DNA of 64,000 bases, from contig NZ_BAEG01000064.1 of the NCBI RefSeq assembly GCF_000238915.1, positions 1 through 64,000 on the forward strand, in the 5' to 3' direction. This stretch comes from Arthrobacter globiformis NBRC 12137. GTDB lineage: Bacteria; Actinomycetota; Actinomycetes; Actinomycetales; Micrococcaceae. A program made the position numbers and the translations under genes. Each line of letters opens with the position of its first letter. The stretch's first letter is position 1. A model generated the notes under the pieces. It made no database searches. It worked only from the letters and a program-made list of their open reading frames with translations, and was not told the DNA's origin. Shown here piece after piece: positions 16,562 through 25,156 of the stretch.

Positions 16562-19186
16562 TCAGCGGCGGGTGAGGAGGCCCCGCACCAGCGTCAGGCC
16601 CTGCCCCAGGTTGATCGAAGGCAGGTAAGCCCGGGTGATGGCGTTGGCGATCGCGGGCAGGGCAGCCACGTCGGGGTAAAGCAGGTACATGGGTTCGTAG
16701 TCCGGTTTGAATTTCGCCTTGAATGCCAGCAGGGAACGGAAGCCGTAGACGGGTTCCAAGGCTGCGCCGAGCCAGTCGAGCAGCCGGTCCAGGCCGCCGT
16801 TCGCGTCGTGGCCGGCAGGCGCGCCAGAACCGGCAGGCGCGCCAGAACCGGCGGAGGAACCAGAGACGGAACCGGCCGGTACCCCGCCCGCAGGCGAAGA
16901 AGACGGCACCCGGGCCAGCGGTGCCCCGGAGAGGCTCATGAACTCGCACCCCTCGTCCTGCAGGCTCAGCGCGGCGGAGGCGATGAGGAAGTCGATGCTC
17001 GCGCGGAAGCCGTCGCCGCGCCGCCGCATGAAGTCGAGCGTCCAGCCCACCACGTATCCGTTCCGGTACACCGGCAGCCACGACGCCACCGCGTGGACGG
17101 TGTGGTCGGCATCGATGGCCAGCAGGCAGCGGACCTCGGGGTCGTCCAGCTCATCCAGGCTGCCGAGCGTGAAGCCCATCTCCGGGACTTTCTTGTCCGC
17201 CACCCATTCCTCGGAAATCGCTTCGATCTGGGCCTGGACGGCGATCGGCGCCTGGGCAAACGTGGTCCATTCGGCGCGGATCCCGGCCTTGGCCGCGCGG
17301 TTCAGTGCGGTGCGGATGTCCTGGAATTTCTTGCCGCGGAAGGACACCTCGTCCAGCCGCAGCACGGTTTCCTGCGCCACCTGGACCGAGCCCCATCCCA
17401 GTGATCCGGCCAGGCCGCGGAGTTCCTCGGACACGAAGTAGAAGCACGGCGTCCATCCGCTGAACCGGCAGTGCCGGGCGAACTCCGTGAACGCGGCTTC
17501 CCGCTCGGCCCGCGGACCCACGGGTGGCCCGAGCGCCACGGCCACCCCGCTGAGCACCCGGTACGCGATGAAGCTCGTTCCTGAGAACCAGTAGCTGTTC
17601 CCGCTCCACGTGGTCATCCAGGAGAGCGAACCGCCGCCGTGCGACTTCAGGATGCGCCGGGCCCGCTCCTCGTCCGCGCTGTGCCGGCCATGGGCCGGAC
17701 GCAGGAACGTCCGGAGCAGCAGGAACCCGGTCCACGCCCAGAACACGACGCCGATACTTTCGTAAAGGACGACGGCGGCGGTGCTTTCGGGGAAGAACGC
17801 CGGTGAGCGGTCCACCAGGAATCCGAGAGGCAGGAACCTGTCCGGGACGTCGGCCAGAAGCTGAAGCAGGCCAGGCGCAGGAGTGAATCCGTCGGCCAGG
17901 GCCAGTCCCAGGCCCACATACAGCAGGCCCAGCAAAACCAGGGCAACCACCACCCGGCGCGCCAGCCGCAGGTACGTTCCGCGGGGCGCACGCACGGGGA
18001 ACAGGTTCCGGCCTGCCAGCAGGAGCCCCGCCAGGAAGACAGGCAGGAGCATCGGCAGCACCAGGCTGAGCGGGTGCGAATAACCCGACAGCTCGATCCC
18101 GCCCACGCCCTCGCGGGCGGGCACACCCGGACCGGGCGGCGGCAGCAGGACGCCGGCAATGGTGACGGCGGCCAGCAGGGACAGCGAGGCCTGGATCAGG
18201 AGGGCACCCGCCCAGGCGAACCGCCGCCCGCGCCGCAGGCCGTCCGCGAACAGGAGCAGCAGGAACGACGGCAGGATGGCCATGAAGATTCCACCCGCCC
18301 CGGCGCGCAGCTGCAGCTGCGCTGCCGCACAGCCCCTGAAGTCAGCCGGGCGGGAACAGGACACCTGCAGCGCCGCAGGGTCCACCGGCTGGATATTGGT
18401 GAACAGGAACTTCAGTACAGAAAGAGGTCCGACGGCGTGCGGCGCCAGTCCCGCGATCACGGGACCGATCGCCGCGACCGTCAGGAGCAGCGCCACCAGA
18501 ATCCGGGCCTCGTGCCGGGAGACGGCGGGCCTGCCGAAGCGCGGGCGCCGGCCCAGCAGCACCGGACCCAGCAGCCCTCCTGCCGCGGCCGCCCCGAGCC
18601 GGACGAGGTCCTCGAAGCCTCCGGCATACATCGCAAACAGCAGCAGCACGGCGAGCAGGACAACGCGGATCCGGCGCCGCCACAGGGTGGACAGGGCAGC
18701 GGTCGCCGCCATCGCGGCCGCGCAGGCCAGGGCGCTCGGCCCCAGGAAGAAGTGCCCGCTCAGGTCCCGGATCCAGCTCCCCATCAGGCCCCGGGCCGCG
18801 GCGAGGAACCCGAGCGTCGCCACGATCCCCAGCACGTGCCCGGCCAGCGCCGCCGCAGCGAACTTCAGGGGTCCGACCCGGCGTTCCAGCGGGAGCCCGG
18901 CCAGAAGCACCACGAGCGTGCCCACCACGTATCCCGCCAGGTCCCGCTCCCAGAACGCGGAAAGCAGCAGGGCGTACCAGTGGTCCGGAACCGAGCGTGA
19001 GGTGGCCGCGACGTGGAGCAGCAGAAAAGACGTCGGGCCGGAGCGGAGGCTGCCAGACAGTGCGCCCGCGGCCCAGAAGAGAACGACGAAGATGAGGGTG
19101 GCAGGGGAGCCGCGCAGCACCCGGGCCCAGCCCGCGGGTGTCCGGTAGCCGGAGGGTACCCGTCGTCCCTGGTCCGGCTGCCGCAT
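16562..19186 (-). CDS. MprF-like phosphatidylglycerol lysyltransferase with rhomboid-like N-terminus
   Basis: 874 residues from ATG 19186 (AAAGGAG 11 nt upstream; an in-frame ATG at 19243 lies inside a repeat region). Residues ~1-220 have rhomboid-protease topology, with the loop motif LPLERRVGPLKF and GPSALACA at the GxSG position; the expected catalytic His of HLGG is Arg (DLVRLGAAAAGG), so protease activity is not expected. Residues ~225-520 are further membrane segments. Residues ~525-874 are a DUF2156 aminoacyl-phosphatidylglycerol synthase domain (WSGNSYWFSGTSFIAYR, FKAKFKPDYEPMYLLYPD) with a Gly-Ala-Pro-Ser insertion (GSGAPAGSGAPAG). The family adds lysine (or alanine) to phosphatidylglycerol from aminoacyl-tRNA, lowering surface charge. 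It follows the glycoconjugate operon after 126 bp. Confidence 0.82.
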   Translation of the reverse strand: MRQPDQGRRVPSGYRTPAGWARVLRGSPATLIFVVLFWAAGALSGSLRSGPTSFLLLHVAATSRSVPDHWYALLLSAFWERDLAGYVVGTLVVLLAGLPLERRVGPLKFAAAALAGHVLGIVATLGFLAAARGLMGSWIRDLSGHFFLGPSALACAAAMAATAALSTLWRRRIRVVLLAVLLLFAMYAGGFEDLVRLGAAAAGGLLGPVLLGRRPRFGRPAVSRHEARILVALLLTVAAIGPVIAGLAPHAVGPLSVLKFLFTNIQPVDPAALQVSCSRPADFRGCAAAQLQLRAGAGGIFMAILPSFLLLLFADGLRRGRRFAWAGALLIQASLSLLAAVTIAGVLLPPPGPGVPAREGVGGIELSGYSHPLSLVLPMLLPVFLAGLLLAGRNLFPVRAPRGTYLRLARRVVVALVLLGLLYVGLGLALADGFTPAPGLLQLLADVPDRFLPLGFLVDRSPAFFPESTAAVVLYESIGVVFWAWTGFLLLRTFLRPAHGRHSADEERARRILKSHGGGSLSWMTTWSGNSYWFSGTSFIAYRVLSGVAVALGPPVGPRAEREAAFTEFARHCRFSGWTPCFYFVSEELRGLAGSLGWGSVQVAQETVLRLDEVSFRGKKFQDIRTALNRAAKAGIRAEWTTFAQAPIAVQAQIEAISEEWVADKKVPEMGFTLGSLDELDDPEVRCLLAIDADHTVHAVASWLPVYRNGYVVGWTLDFMRRRGDGFRASIDFLIASAALSLQDEGCEFMSLSGAPLARVPSSSPAGGVPAGSVSGSSAGSGAPAGSGAPAGHDANGGLDRLLDWLGAALEPVYGFRSLLAFKAKFKPDYEPMYLLYPDVAALPAIANAITRAYLPSINLGQGLTLVRGLLTRR

Positions 19187-19219
19187 GGGTGAAGGGCTCC
19201 TTTCAAAGGGCTCTTCGAT

Positions 19220-19264
19220 TGTTCCACACCCGCTCTGGAACACGTCCTCTCTGGAACACGTCCG
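19220..19264. promoter_or_regulatory. Triple TGGAACA half-site array upstream of the mprF-like gene
   Basis: TGTTCCA (19220-19226) and TGGAACA (19236-19242) form a perfect inverted repeat with a 9-bp spacer. A 16-bp tandem duplication (CTCTGGAACACGTCC, 19233-19248 and 19249-19264) provides a third half-site at 19252-19258. The array ends 34 bp before the probable start codon, a normal operator position. Confidence 0.5.
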
Positions 19265-19312
19265 CTGCCTCCGTCGTGATCCACGGGCAGGGGTGGGTAG
19301 CCGAGGGCGGTA

Positions 19313-20770
19313 TTACAGCATCACCAGGGGTTCCGCCGTCGGTACAGCTTGGTCGTGAACCGGGGCCGGCAGTTTGCTCGGGGCGCCGAGGGCTCGGTAG
19401 TCCCAGCCGGCGGCGCGGTAGGCCTCGGCGTCGAGTGCGTGCCGGCCGTCGACGATGTTCCGCCGCTGCACCAGGGTACCGAGCGCGGCGGGGTCCGCCC
19501 GGCGGAAAACGTCCCATTCGGTGAGGAGGGCCACGATCTCGGCGCCGGTGACGGCGGCTTCGAGGGTGTCGGCGTAGGCGAGGTCCGGGTAGGCGCGCCG
19601 GGCGTTGTTCATGGCTTTGGGGTCGAATACCGTGACCTTGGCTCCGGCCTGGTGGAGCATGCGGGCCACGTCGAGGGCGGGGGCGTCGCGGATGTCGTCG
19701 GAGTCGGGTTTGAAGGCTGCGCCGAGGACGGTGACGTGCACGCCGGCGGGGTCCCCGCAGGCCATTTCGGTGATGAGGTCCACGGTGCGCTGGCGGCGGC
19801 GCTGGTTGATGGCGTCGACCTCCTGCAGGAAGCCCACGGCCTGCCCGACGCCGAGTTCTTTGGCGCGGTGGGTGAAGGCGCGGATGTCCTTGGGCAGGCA
19901 GCCGCCGCCGAAGCCGAGGCCGGGTGTGAGGAACCGGCCGCCGATGCGGTTGTCGTAGGAGAGGGCCGTGGCGAGCTGGTTGACGTCGGCGCCGGTGGCT
20001 TCGCAGATTTCGGCCATCGCGTTGATGTAGGAGATTTTGGTGGCCAGGAAGGAGTTGGCGGCGGCCTTGACCAGTTCGGCGGTGGCGGGGTCTGTCTCCA
20101 CCACTGGGGTGCCGTCGGCGATGACGGGCGCGTAGCAGGCGTCGAGGAGTGCGCGGGCCTGCCTGGAGGCCACGCCGAACACGAGCCGGTCCGGGTGCAG
20201 GGTGTCCTCGACGGCGTGCCCTTCCCGGAGGAACTCCGGGTTCCAGGCGAGTTCGGCTTGATCACCCGCGGGCGAGCTCGACCGGAGGAATGCTGCGAGC
20301 CGCTCGGCGGTGCCCACCGGAACCGTGGACTTGCCGGCGACGAGGCAGGCCCTGTCCAGGTGCGGTGCCAGCCGGGCGAGGGCGGCGTCCAGGAAGCGGA
20401 GGTCGGCGGCCGGCGAGTCGGGCTTCTGCGGGGTTCCGACGCACAGGAAATGAATGTCTGCGCCCGCCGCGGCGGAGAAGTCGGTGCTGAAGCTTAGCCT
20501 GCCGCACGCCAGCATCCGGCGGAGCAGTTCCTGCAGTCCCGGTTCGTAGAACGGCAGTGTTCCGCTGGCCAGTGAACGGATCTTGTTCTCGTCGACGTCG
20601 ATCCCCACCACGCTGTGGCCCAGCAGTGCCATGCAGACGGCGTGCGTGGCGCCAAGGTACCCGGTCCCGATGACGGACAGGGAAAGCCCCGGGGCCGGTG
20701 GTCCCGCCGGATCGGAGGAGTCGGAGGTATCGGACGGGGCGTTCGTGGCCGCGGTTAGCGGGTTGTTCAT
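19313..20770 (-). CDS. UDP-glucose/GDP-mannose 6-dehydrogenase
   Basis: 485 residues. After a 28-residue Ser/Pro-rich head the NAD motif is SVIGTGYLGATHAVCMALLGH. The catalytic Cys is in GFGGGCLPKDIRAF, and the third domain has VTVLGAAFKPDSDDIRDAP. The enzyme oxidises a nucleotide sugar (usually UDP-glucose) twice to the uronic acid, a precursor of acidic polysaccharides. It is the last gene of the seven-gene operon: its ATG is one base after the stop of the kinase gene upstream. This places UDP-glucuronate (or similar) as the likely donor for the glycosyltransferases encoded earlier in the operon. Confidence 0.92.
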   Translation of the reverse strand: MNNPLTAATNAPSDTSDSSDPAGPPAPGLSLSVIGTGYLGATHAVCMALLGHSVVGIDVDENKIRSLASGTLPFYEPGLQELLRRMLACGRLSFSTDFSAAAGADIHFLCVGTPQKPDSPAADLRFLDAALARLAPHLDRACLVAGKSTVPVGTAERLAAFLRSSSPAGDQAELAWNPEFLREGHAVEDTLHPDRLVFGVASRQARALLDACYAPVIADGTPVVETDPATAELVKAAANSFLATKISYINAMAEICEATGADVNQLATALSYDNRIGGRFLTPGLGFGGGCLPKDIRAFTHRAKELGVGQAVGFLQEVDAINQRRRQRTVDLITEMACGDPAGVHVTVLGAAFKPDSDDIRDAPALDVARMLHQAGAKVTVFDPKAMNNARRAYPDLAYADTLEAAVTGAEIVALLTEWDVFRRADPAALGTLVQRRNIVDGRHALDAEAYRAAGWDYRALGAPSKLPAPVHDQAVPTAEPLVML

Positions 20771-20771
20771 G

Positions 20772-21935
20772 TCAGGCTCCTATCGGCGTTCGTTCGGGCA
20801 GGGCCGGGCTCTGGGCGGGAAGGTAACCGGAGACGAGGTAGGTGGCGGCGTCGGCGCCCCATGGCGGCCGGAAAGAGTAGAGGCACGCCAGCCGGAGCCG
20901 CGTGGACGCGGCGTAGGCGGAGAAGCGGTGCGGGCTTACGTGCAGGCATTTGGCCGCGGACATGACCGCCGCGTGGGCGATGGCGTACCGGCGGGTGGTG
21001 AGCAGGTTTTGCCGCCACCTTAGTTCCAGGTGAACGTCGAGGTTGGCCAGGTCCAAGGCGGTCTCAGCTTGGCAGGACTCGTCAAAGTCCAGCAGCCCGG
21101 GAGCCGCGGACGTCGCTGCGGTTTTGCTGGCGGAACCTCGGCCTCCGGCCAGCTGGCCCCCGAGTATCTGCTTGTCGTGCAGGTCGCCGTGGGCCCAGCC
21201 CACACGGTCCGGGGGTGTGCCGAGCAGGGTCTCGGTGACCACTTGGACACGGGAGAGGAGCACGGCGCGGGCGGGAGCGGCGTCGGCGATGCCCTCGCTG
21301 TGCCGGAGCCAGTGATCCACCCAGCGCTGCAGGCTCGCGGCCTCCTTCGCGGCATCGCGGAGCGGTAGCTGCTGCAGGCTGTCCTGAAACGCTGAACTGC
21401 CGGCGGCGGTCACGGTTCCGGCCCAGGCGCGGGACCACCGCGCCCACATGGCGGCGTAGGCTGCGTCGGTGCTTCCGGCCTGGCTGTGGCCGAGGTCGTG
21501 GAAGGACCGGCCCGCCAGGCGGCTGAAGACCAGAACGTCGGGTCCGGCGCTGACCAGCCGCGGCGTGTTGAAGCCGCCCTCGGTCAGTGCGGCGGCGGAG
21601 ATGCTGTGGCTGGCAGCTGCGGCGAGGGCACGGCCGGGCCGAAAGACCTTGATGAAGGCTTCGGGGGCGCGGAGGACGGCCCGTTTGTGGGCGCGGTGCA
21701 CCACGACCTCACCCCTGGCTGACTCGGCCGCGAGGGCGGGGAGACGGGGGTCGTCCACGGTGATGGCCTCGAACACGCCGCCACTGAAGTGTCCCGCCAT
21801 GACGCCCGAACGGTCCGGGCACCGGACCTCCAGGACGTACGAGCCCGGCGTTGTTCCGGGCCAGGCCCGCTGGACTGTCCAGGCGGTGCCGGCGGCGTCG
21901 GTTACCCGGCGGGGGACGGGCGGATGCCAGGTCAT
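20772..21935 (-). CDS. Aminoglycoside-phosphotransferase-fold kinase (second of two)
   Basis: 387 residues from ATG 21935, which overlaps the preceding stop (ATGA). The kinase core has the Brenner motif HGDLHDKQIL and the metal-binding LLDFDESCQAETALDLAN, the standard pattern of the APH/choline-kinase fold. An N-terminal lysine region (EAFIKVFRPGRALAAAASHS) could bind ATP phosphates. Such proteins phosphorylate small molecules, including sugars and alcohols. With a paralogue upstream, an ABC exporter, glycosyltransferases and a UDP-sugar dehydrogenase in the same transcript, I infer a role in making a phosphorylated glycoconjugate rather than drug resistance. Substrate unknown. Confidence 0.82.
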   Translation of the reverse strand: MTWHPPVPRRVTDAAGTAWTVQRAWPGTTPGSYVLEVRCPDRSGVMAGHFSGGVFEAITVDDPRLPALAAESARGEVVVHRAHKRAVLRAPEAFIKVFRPGRALAAAASHSISAAALTEGGFNTPRLVSAGPDVLVFSRLAGRSFHDLGHSQAGSTDAAYAAMWARWSRAWAGTVTAAGSSAFQDSLQQLPLRDAAKEAASLQRWVDHWLRHSEGIADAAPARAVLLSRVQVVTETLLGTPPDRVGWAHGDLHDKQILGGQLAGGRGSASKTAATSAAPGLLDFDESCQAETALDLANLDVHLELRWRQNLLTTRRYAIAHAAVMSAAKCLHVSPHRFSAYAASTRLRLACLYSFRPPWGADAATYLVSGYLPAQSPALPERTPIGA

Positions 21936-23296
21936 TGGATCAGCTCCTTTGCCCGGGCCAGGTGCCAGGACATGTCTGCGGCCCACTCCGGGGACCGGTC
22001 ACGGAAGGGGTCAACGCTGCTGTTGAAGAGCCGGTAGGCTGCCCAGGCGTCCACGGCGGCCTGGGAAAACCGTCCCCCGGCGTCGAGATAGCCTTCGGCG
22101 AGCAGCGCCGTCTTGGGTCCCCCGGCCGAATCACCACTGACGGGAACCCCGGCAGGAGCGCCGGCGGGAGCGCCGCCGTCGGGAAGAGCCTCCCTGGAAG
22201 GCGAGCCGCCCGCAGCAGGAAGTACTGCCTCTTCTGCGGCGGCGAACGATCCAAGATCGGCCTCGGCCAATCCGCTGGCCGCCCGGTCGAAGTCGATCAG
22301 GCGCACCTCTGAATCTCCCACCAGCACCTGGTCGGCGGAAAAGTCCCCGTGGACCAGGACCGGTGCTGTCCGGGGCCGGGCAAGCAGCAGGGCAGTGAGC
22401 CTGGTTTCGAGGTCCCGGGCCAGCGGTTCCAGCTCCGGCAGCAGCGCGGAAACCATGGTGCGCGTGGCCTTCAGCTGCGCCGCGAGGTCTTCGGGCCGGT
22501 TGCCCGCGGTAGGAAGGCGCCCAGCCTCGACCACATCGGGGACGCAGTGGAGTGCGGCGAGGGCCTGGCCGGCCGTGTAGGCGGCGGTGCGTGTGCCGGT
22601 GCTGTTGTCGCCCGCCGCGAGGTCGCCGGTGCCCCATGCGGTGCTGGCGGTGACGCCGTGGGCGAGGCATTCGGCGTCGGCGAGCTGCGGCAGGAGAGGG
22701 ACACCGTGGTGGCGGAGCCGGTTCAGGAACTGGGTTTGCTGTCCGGGGCCGGCGGGCTTGGCTGCCGCTTTAATCACGACGGCGGTGCTCGCCTTGTGGC
22801 TGAGGAGGACCAGCCGCCGCTCGGGCTTGTAGCGCAGCACGGTGCTGCCGGCCAGCAGGGCCGCGCCCGGCCGGTGGTGGAGGCCCAGCCGCTCGATGCC
22901 TTTCTTCCTCAGCCAGGTGAGGTTCCTGTGCAGGGCCCAGTCGTCCTCGACGCCGCCCACTGCCACCAGGGTCTCTGGATTGCTGGGGTCCGGCCGGAGG
23001 ATGCTCATGTCCCCGCCGTGGCTGCGGACGGTGTGTTCGCGTTCGAGGAGTTTGCCGCTGCTGGCCGGGGTGCGGGTCATGGCCCAGCCGTAGTCGAAGC
23101 TGCCGTTGCGCCGGCGGCGGAACGACACCAGCAGGGACGTGCCCGGCTTGTAGCGGACGCGGGTGACGCGGACGGTTTCGCCGAGCAGTTCGGAGAGGCG
23201 GCCGTTGTCCAGCAGCCAGGGGAGGCCGGGAAGCGCGGCGTCGCGGCGGGCGAGGGCATGCTCGGCCTGCGAGGAGCCGGGCACCAGGGTGATCAT
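21932..23296 (-). CDS. Aminoglycoside-phosphotransferase-fold kinase (first of two)
   Basis: 454 residues from ATG 23296 (ATGA overlap with the ABC transporter stop). Near the C-terminus are VLVHGDFSADQVL (catalytic loop) and VRLIDFDRAASG (metal site), followed by a Gly/Ala/Pro-rich linker (GGAPAGAPAGVP) before a final helix. The first ~200 residues contain VRVTRVRYKPGTSLLVSFR and a second STVLRYKPERRLVLL, two similar strands suggesting an N-terminal lobe with an internal duplication. Same family as the next gene but only distantly similar. Part of the tightly overlapped operon. Confidence 0.82.
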   Translation of the reverse strand: MITLVPGSSQAEHALARRDAALPGLPWLLDNGRLSELLGETVRVTRVRYKPGTSLLVSFRRRRNGSFDYGWAMTRTPASSGKLLEREHTVRSHGGDMSILRPDPSNPETLVAVGGVEDDWALHRNLTWLRKKGIERLGLHHRPGAALLAGSTVLRYKPERRLVLLSHKASTAVVIKAAAKPAGPGQQTQFLNRLRHHGVPLLPQLADAECLAHGVTASTAWGTGDLAAGDNSTGTRTAAYTAGQALAALHCVPDVVEAGRLPTAGNRPEDLAAQLKATRTMVSALLPELEPLARDLETRLTALLLARPRTAPVLVHGDFSADQVLVGDSEVRLIDFDRAASGLAEADLGSFAAAEEAVLPAAGGSPSREALPDGGAPAGAPAGVPVSGDSAGGPKTALLAEGYLDAGGRFSQAAVDAWAAYRLFNSSVDPFRDRSPEWAADMSWHLARAKELIQ

Positions 23297-25155
23297 GGCA
23301 CCTCCACCCTGACCGCGCCCGAAGCGCCAAGAGCGGCAGGTCCACGTCCCTGCTCCGCCATCCACCGGGCGAACCGCGAGCCCGGGTCCCGGAGCAGTTG
23401 GTCGGGGCGCCCGGCTTCGATGATGCGGCCGTGTTCCAGCCAGATGATGCGGTCGCAGGAGCGCGCCGAGTGGGCGTCATGGGTGATGGTGATGGAGGTG
23501 CGCTCGCGGGTCAGGGCGGCGAGGGCCTGCAGGACGGAGTTCCGGGAGACGGGGTCCAGCCCGGCGGTGGCCTCGTCCAGGATGACGATGGGCGCCTGCC
23601 GGAGGATGGCGCGGGCAATGGCAATCCGTTGCCGCTGGCCGCCCGAGAGGTCCTTCGCTGCTTCGCCCAGCACGGTGTCGTAGCCGTTGGGCAGGGCACG
23701 GACGAAACCGTCGGCCTGCGCGAGGACGGCTGCTTCCTCGATGTCCTGGTCCGTGGCGTCCAGCCGGCCGAAGCGGATGTTGTCCCGAACGGAGGTGCCG
23801 AAGAGCACCGAGTCCTGCAGCAGGATGGACACGTGCGAGCGGACGGAGGCGATCCTGAGGTCGCGCAGGTCCTCGCCGCCCACGCGGACGGAACCGGTGC
23901 TGGGGTCGATCATGCGCAGGATCAGGCTGGCGAGCGTGGACTTGCCGGCGCCGGACGGGCCGAGGATGGCGATGTGCTCGCCGGCGGGGATGGTGAGGCT
24001 GATCCCGTGCAGCACGGTCCCTTCCCCGTGGCCGGCGGAGACGTTGTCCAGCACGATGTCCGGGCGGGCGCTGTGCAGGCGCCGGGCGTGGGGAGCCTCG
24101 GGCAGGTCGGTCTGGGCCTCGAGCAGGTCCGCGACCCGCTCGCCGGAGGCGGTGGCGCGGGCGATCCGGCCGGTCTGCTTGGCCAGGTCCTTCAGGGGCT
24201 TCATCCCGGTCTTGAGGTACATCAGGAACACCACGAGGTCGCCGGGGGTGATCGCGTGCTCCAGGACGCGCCAGCCGCCGCCGGCCAGGACAACCGCCGT
24301 CGCGACGCCGATCAGCACATCGGTGCGCCGCTCGAGCCCGGCCGCCAGCCGGAGCGCCGCGACGCCGGTGCCGAGGGTGGCCTGGTTGCTCTTCCGGAAA
24401 CCGGTGCTGATGGTGTCCTCCAGGCCGTAGGCCTGGACTTCGCGGATGGCACCGAGCGTCTGGGCCGCGGTGGTGGCCAGGTTTCCTTCGCCCTTCCGGG
24501 AGTTGCCTGCGGCGGCGGTGATCCGGCCGGAGCTCGAGCGGGAGAGGAGCGCGAACACTCCGCCGGCCAGGAAAACCACCAGGGCGAGCAGCGGGTCGAG
24601 CCACAGCAGGACGCCGGTCATCAGGACCAGGGTGACCATGTTGCCCAGCAGCGGCAGGCCGGCGGTGACCGCCACCTCCTGCAGCCGGGACACGTCACCC
24701 ACCAGCCGCTGGACCGTGTCCCCGGTGGACGCCCGGGTGTGGTGCCGCATGGAGAGGCTCTGGACGTGGCGGAAGGCGCGGGCCCGCAGGTCCGACGCCA
24801 CCCGGGACCCCACCAGCGCGAAACAGATCGCGGACCAGTAGTTGGACACCGCCCGGCCCAGCGCTATCGCCACCACGAAGGCGCCGCACAGCAGCAGCGT
24901 CTGGAGGCTGGCGTCCATTGAAGGTCCCGGCTTGTGCAGCGTCGCGCCCAGGGCGCGGGAGACGGCGTCCACCACCATCTTCACGGGCCATGGCTCGATG
25001 AGGCGGAAGACGACGTCGAAGGCCAGGGCGGAGAATCCGCCCGCCATCAGCCACCGGTGGCCCTGCAGGTGCGGGCGCACGCAGCGCAGTGTGCGGCGCA
25101 GCCCGGACTCCGGCCTGGGCTGCGGGGCGCTTTCCGGTACCGCTCTTATGCCCAT
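23293..25155 (-). CDS. ABC exporter, fused membrane and ATPase domains
   Basis: 620 residues. Residues ~30-330 are an ABC type-1 six-segment membrane domain (GGFSALAFDVVFRLIEPWPVK near the start). Residues ~365-600 are the ATPase: Walker A GPSGAGKST, Q-loop ILLQDSVLFG, signature LSGGQRQRIAIARAIL, Walker B IVILDEATAGLD, H-loop TITHDAHSA. A half-transporter that would act as a homodimer, similar to MsbA-type lipid/oligosaccharide flippases. The start ATG is one base after the glycosyltransferase stop; the stop overlaps the following kinase. Its probable cargo is the lipid-linked product of the operon's glycosyltransferases. Confidence 0.93.
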   Translation of the reverse strand: MGIRAVPESAPQPRPESGLRRTLRCVRPHLQGHRWLMAGGFSALAFDVVFRLIEPWPVKMVVDAVSRALGATLHKPGPSMDASLQTLLLCGAFVVAIALGRAVSNYWSAICFALVGSRVASDLRARAFRHVQSLSMRHHTRASTGDTVQRLVGDVSRLQEVAVTAGLPLLGNMVTLVLMTGVLLWLDPLLALVVFLAGGVFALLSRSSSGRITAAAGNSRKGEGNLATTAAQTLGAIREVQAYGLEDTISTGFRKSNQATLGTGVAALRLAAGLERRTDVLIGVATAVVLAGGGWRVLEHAITPGDLVVFLMYLKTGMKPLKDLAKQTGRIARATASGERVADLLEAQTDLPEAPHARRLHSARPDIVLDNVSAGHGEGTVLHGISLTIPAGEHIAILGPSGAGKSTLASLILRMIDPSTGSVRVGGEDLRDLRIASVRSHVSILLQDSVLFGTSVRDNIRFGRLDATDQDIEEAAVLAQADGFVRALPNGYDTVLGEAAKDLSGGQRQRIAIARAILRQAPIVILDEATAGLDPVSRNSVLQALAALTRERTSITITHDAHSARSCDRIIWLEHGRIIEAGRPDQLLRDPGSRFARWMAEQGRGPAALGASGAVRVEVP

Positions 25156-25156
25156 G

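Noticed and set aside
16800-16870. Tandem GGCAGGCGCGCCAGAACC units as a possible minisatellite or integration site
   Set aside because: In frame they encode the GSGAPAGSGAPAG linker of the MprF-like protein, so they are better explained as an expanded linker.
19349-20497. Rightward Gly/Val/Asp-rich frame opposite the UDP-sugar dehydrogenase
   Set aside because: Antisense composition and no ribosome site; the leftward frame has the catalytic GGGCLPKD.
23398-24921. Long rightward open frame (507 codons) opposite the ABC exporter
   Set aside because: Low-complexity Gly/Asp/Val composition typical of the antisense of a high-GC gene; the leftward frame has all ABC motifs.
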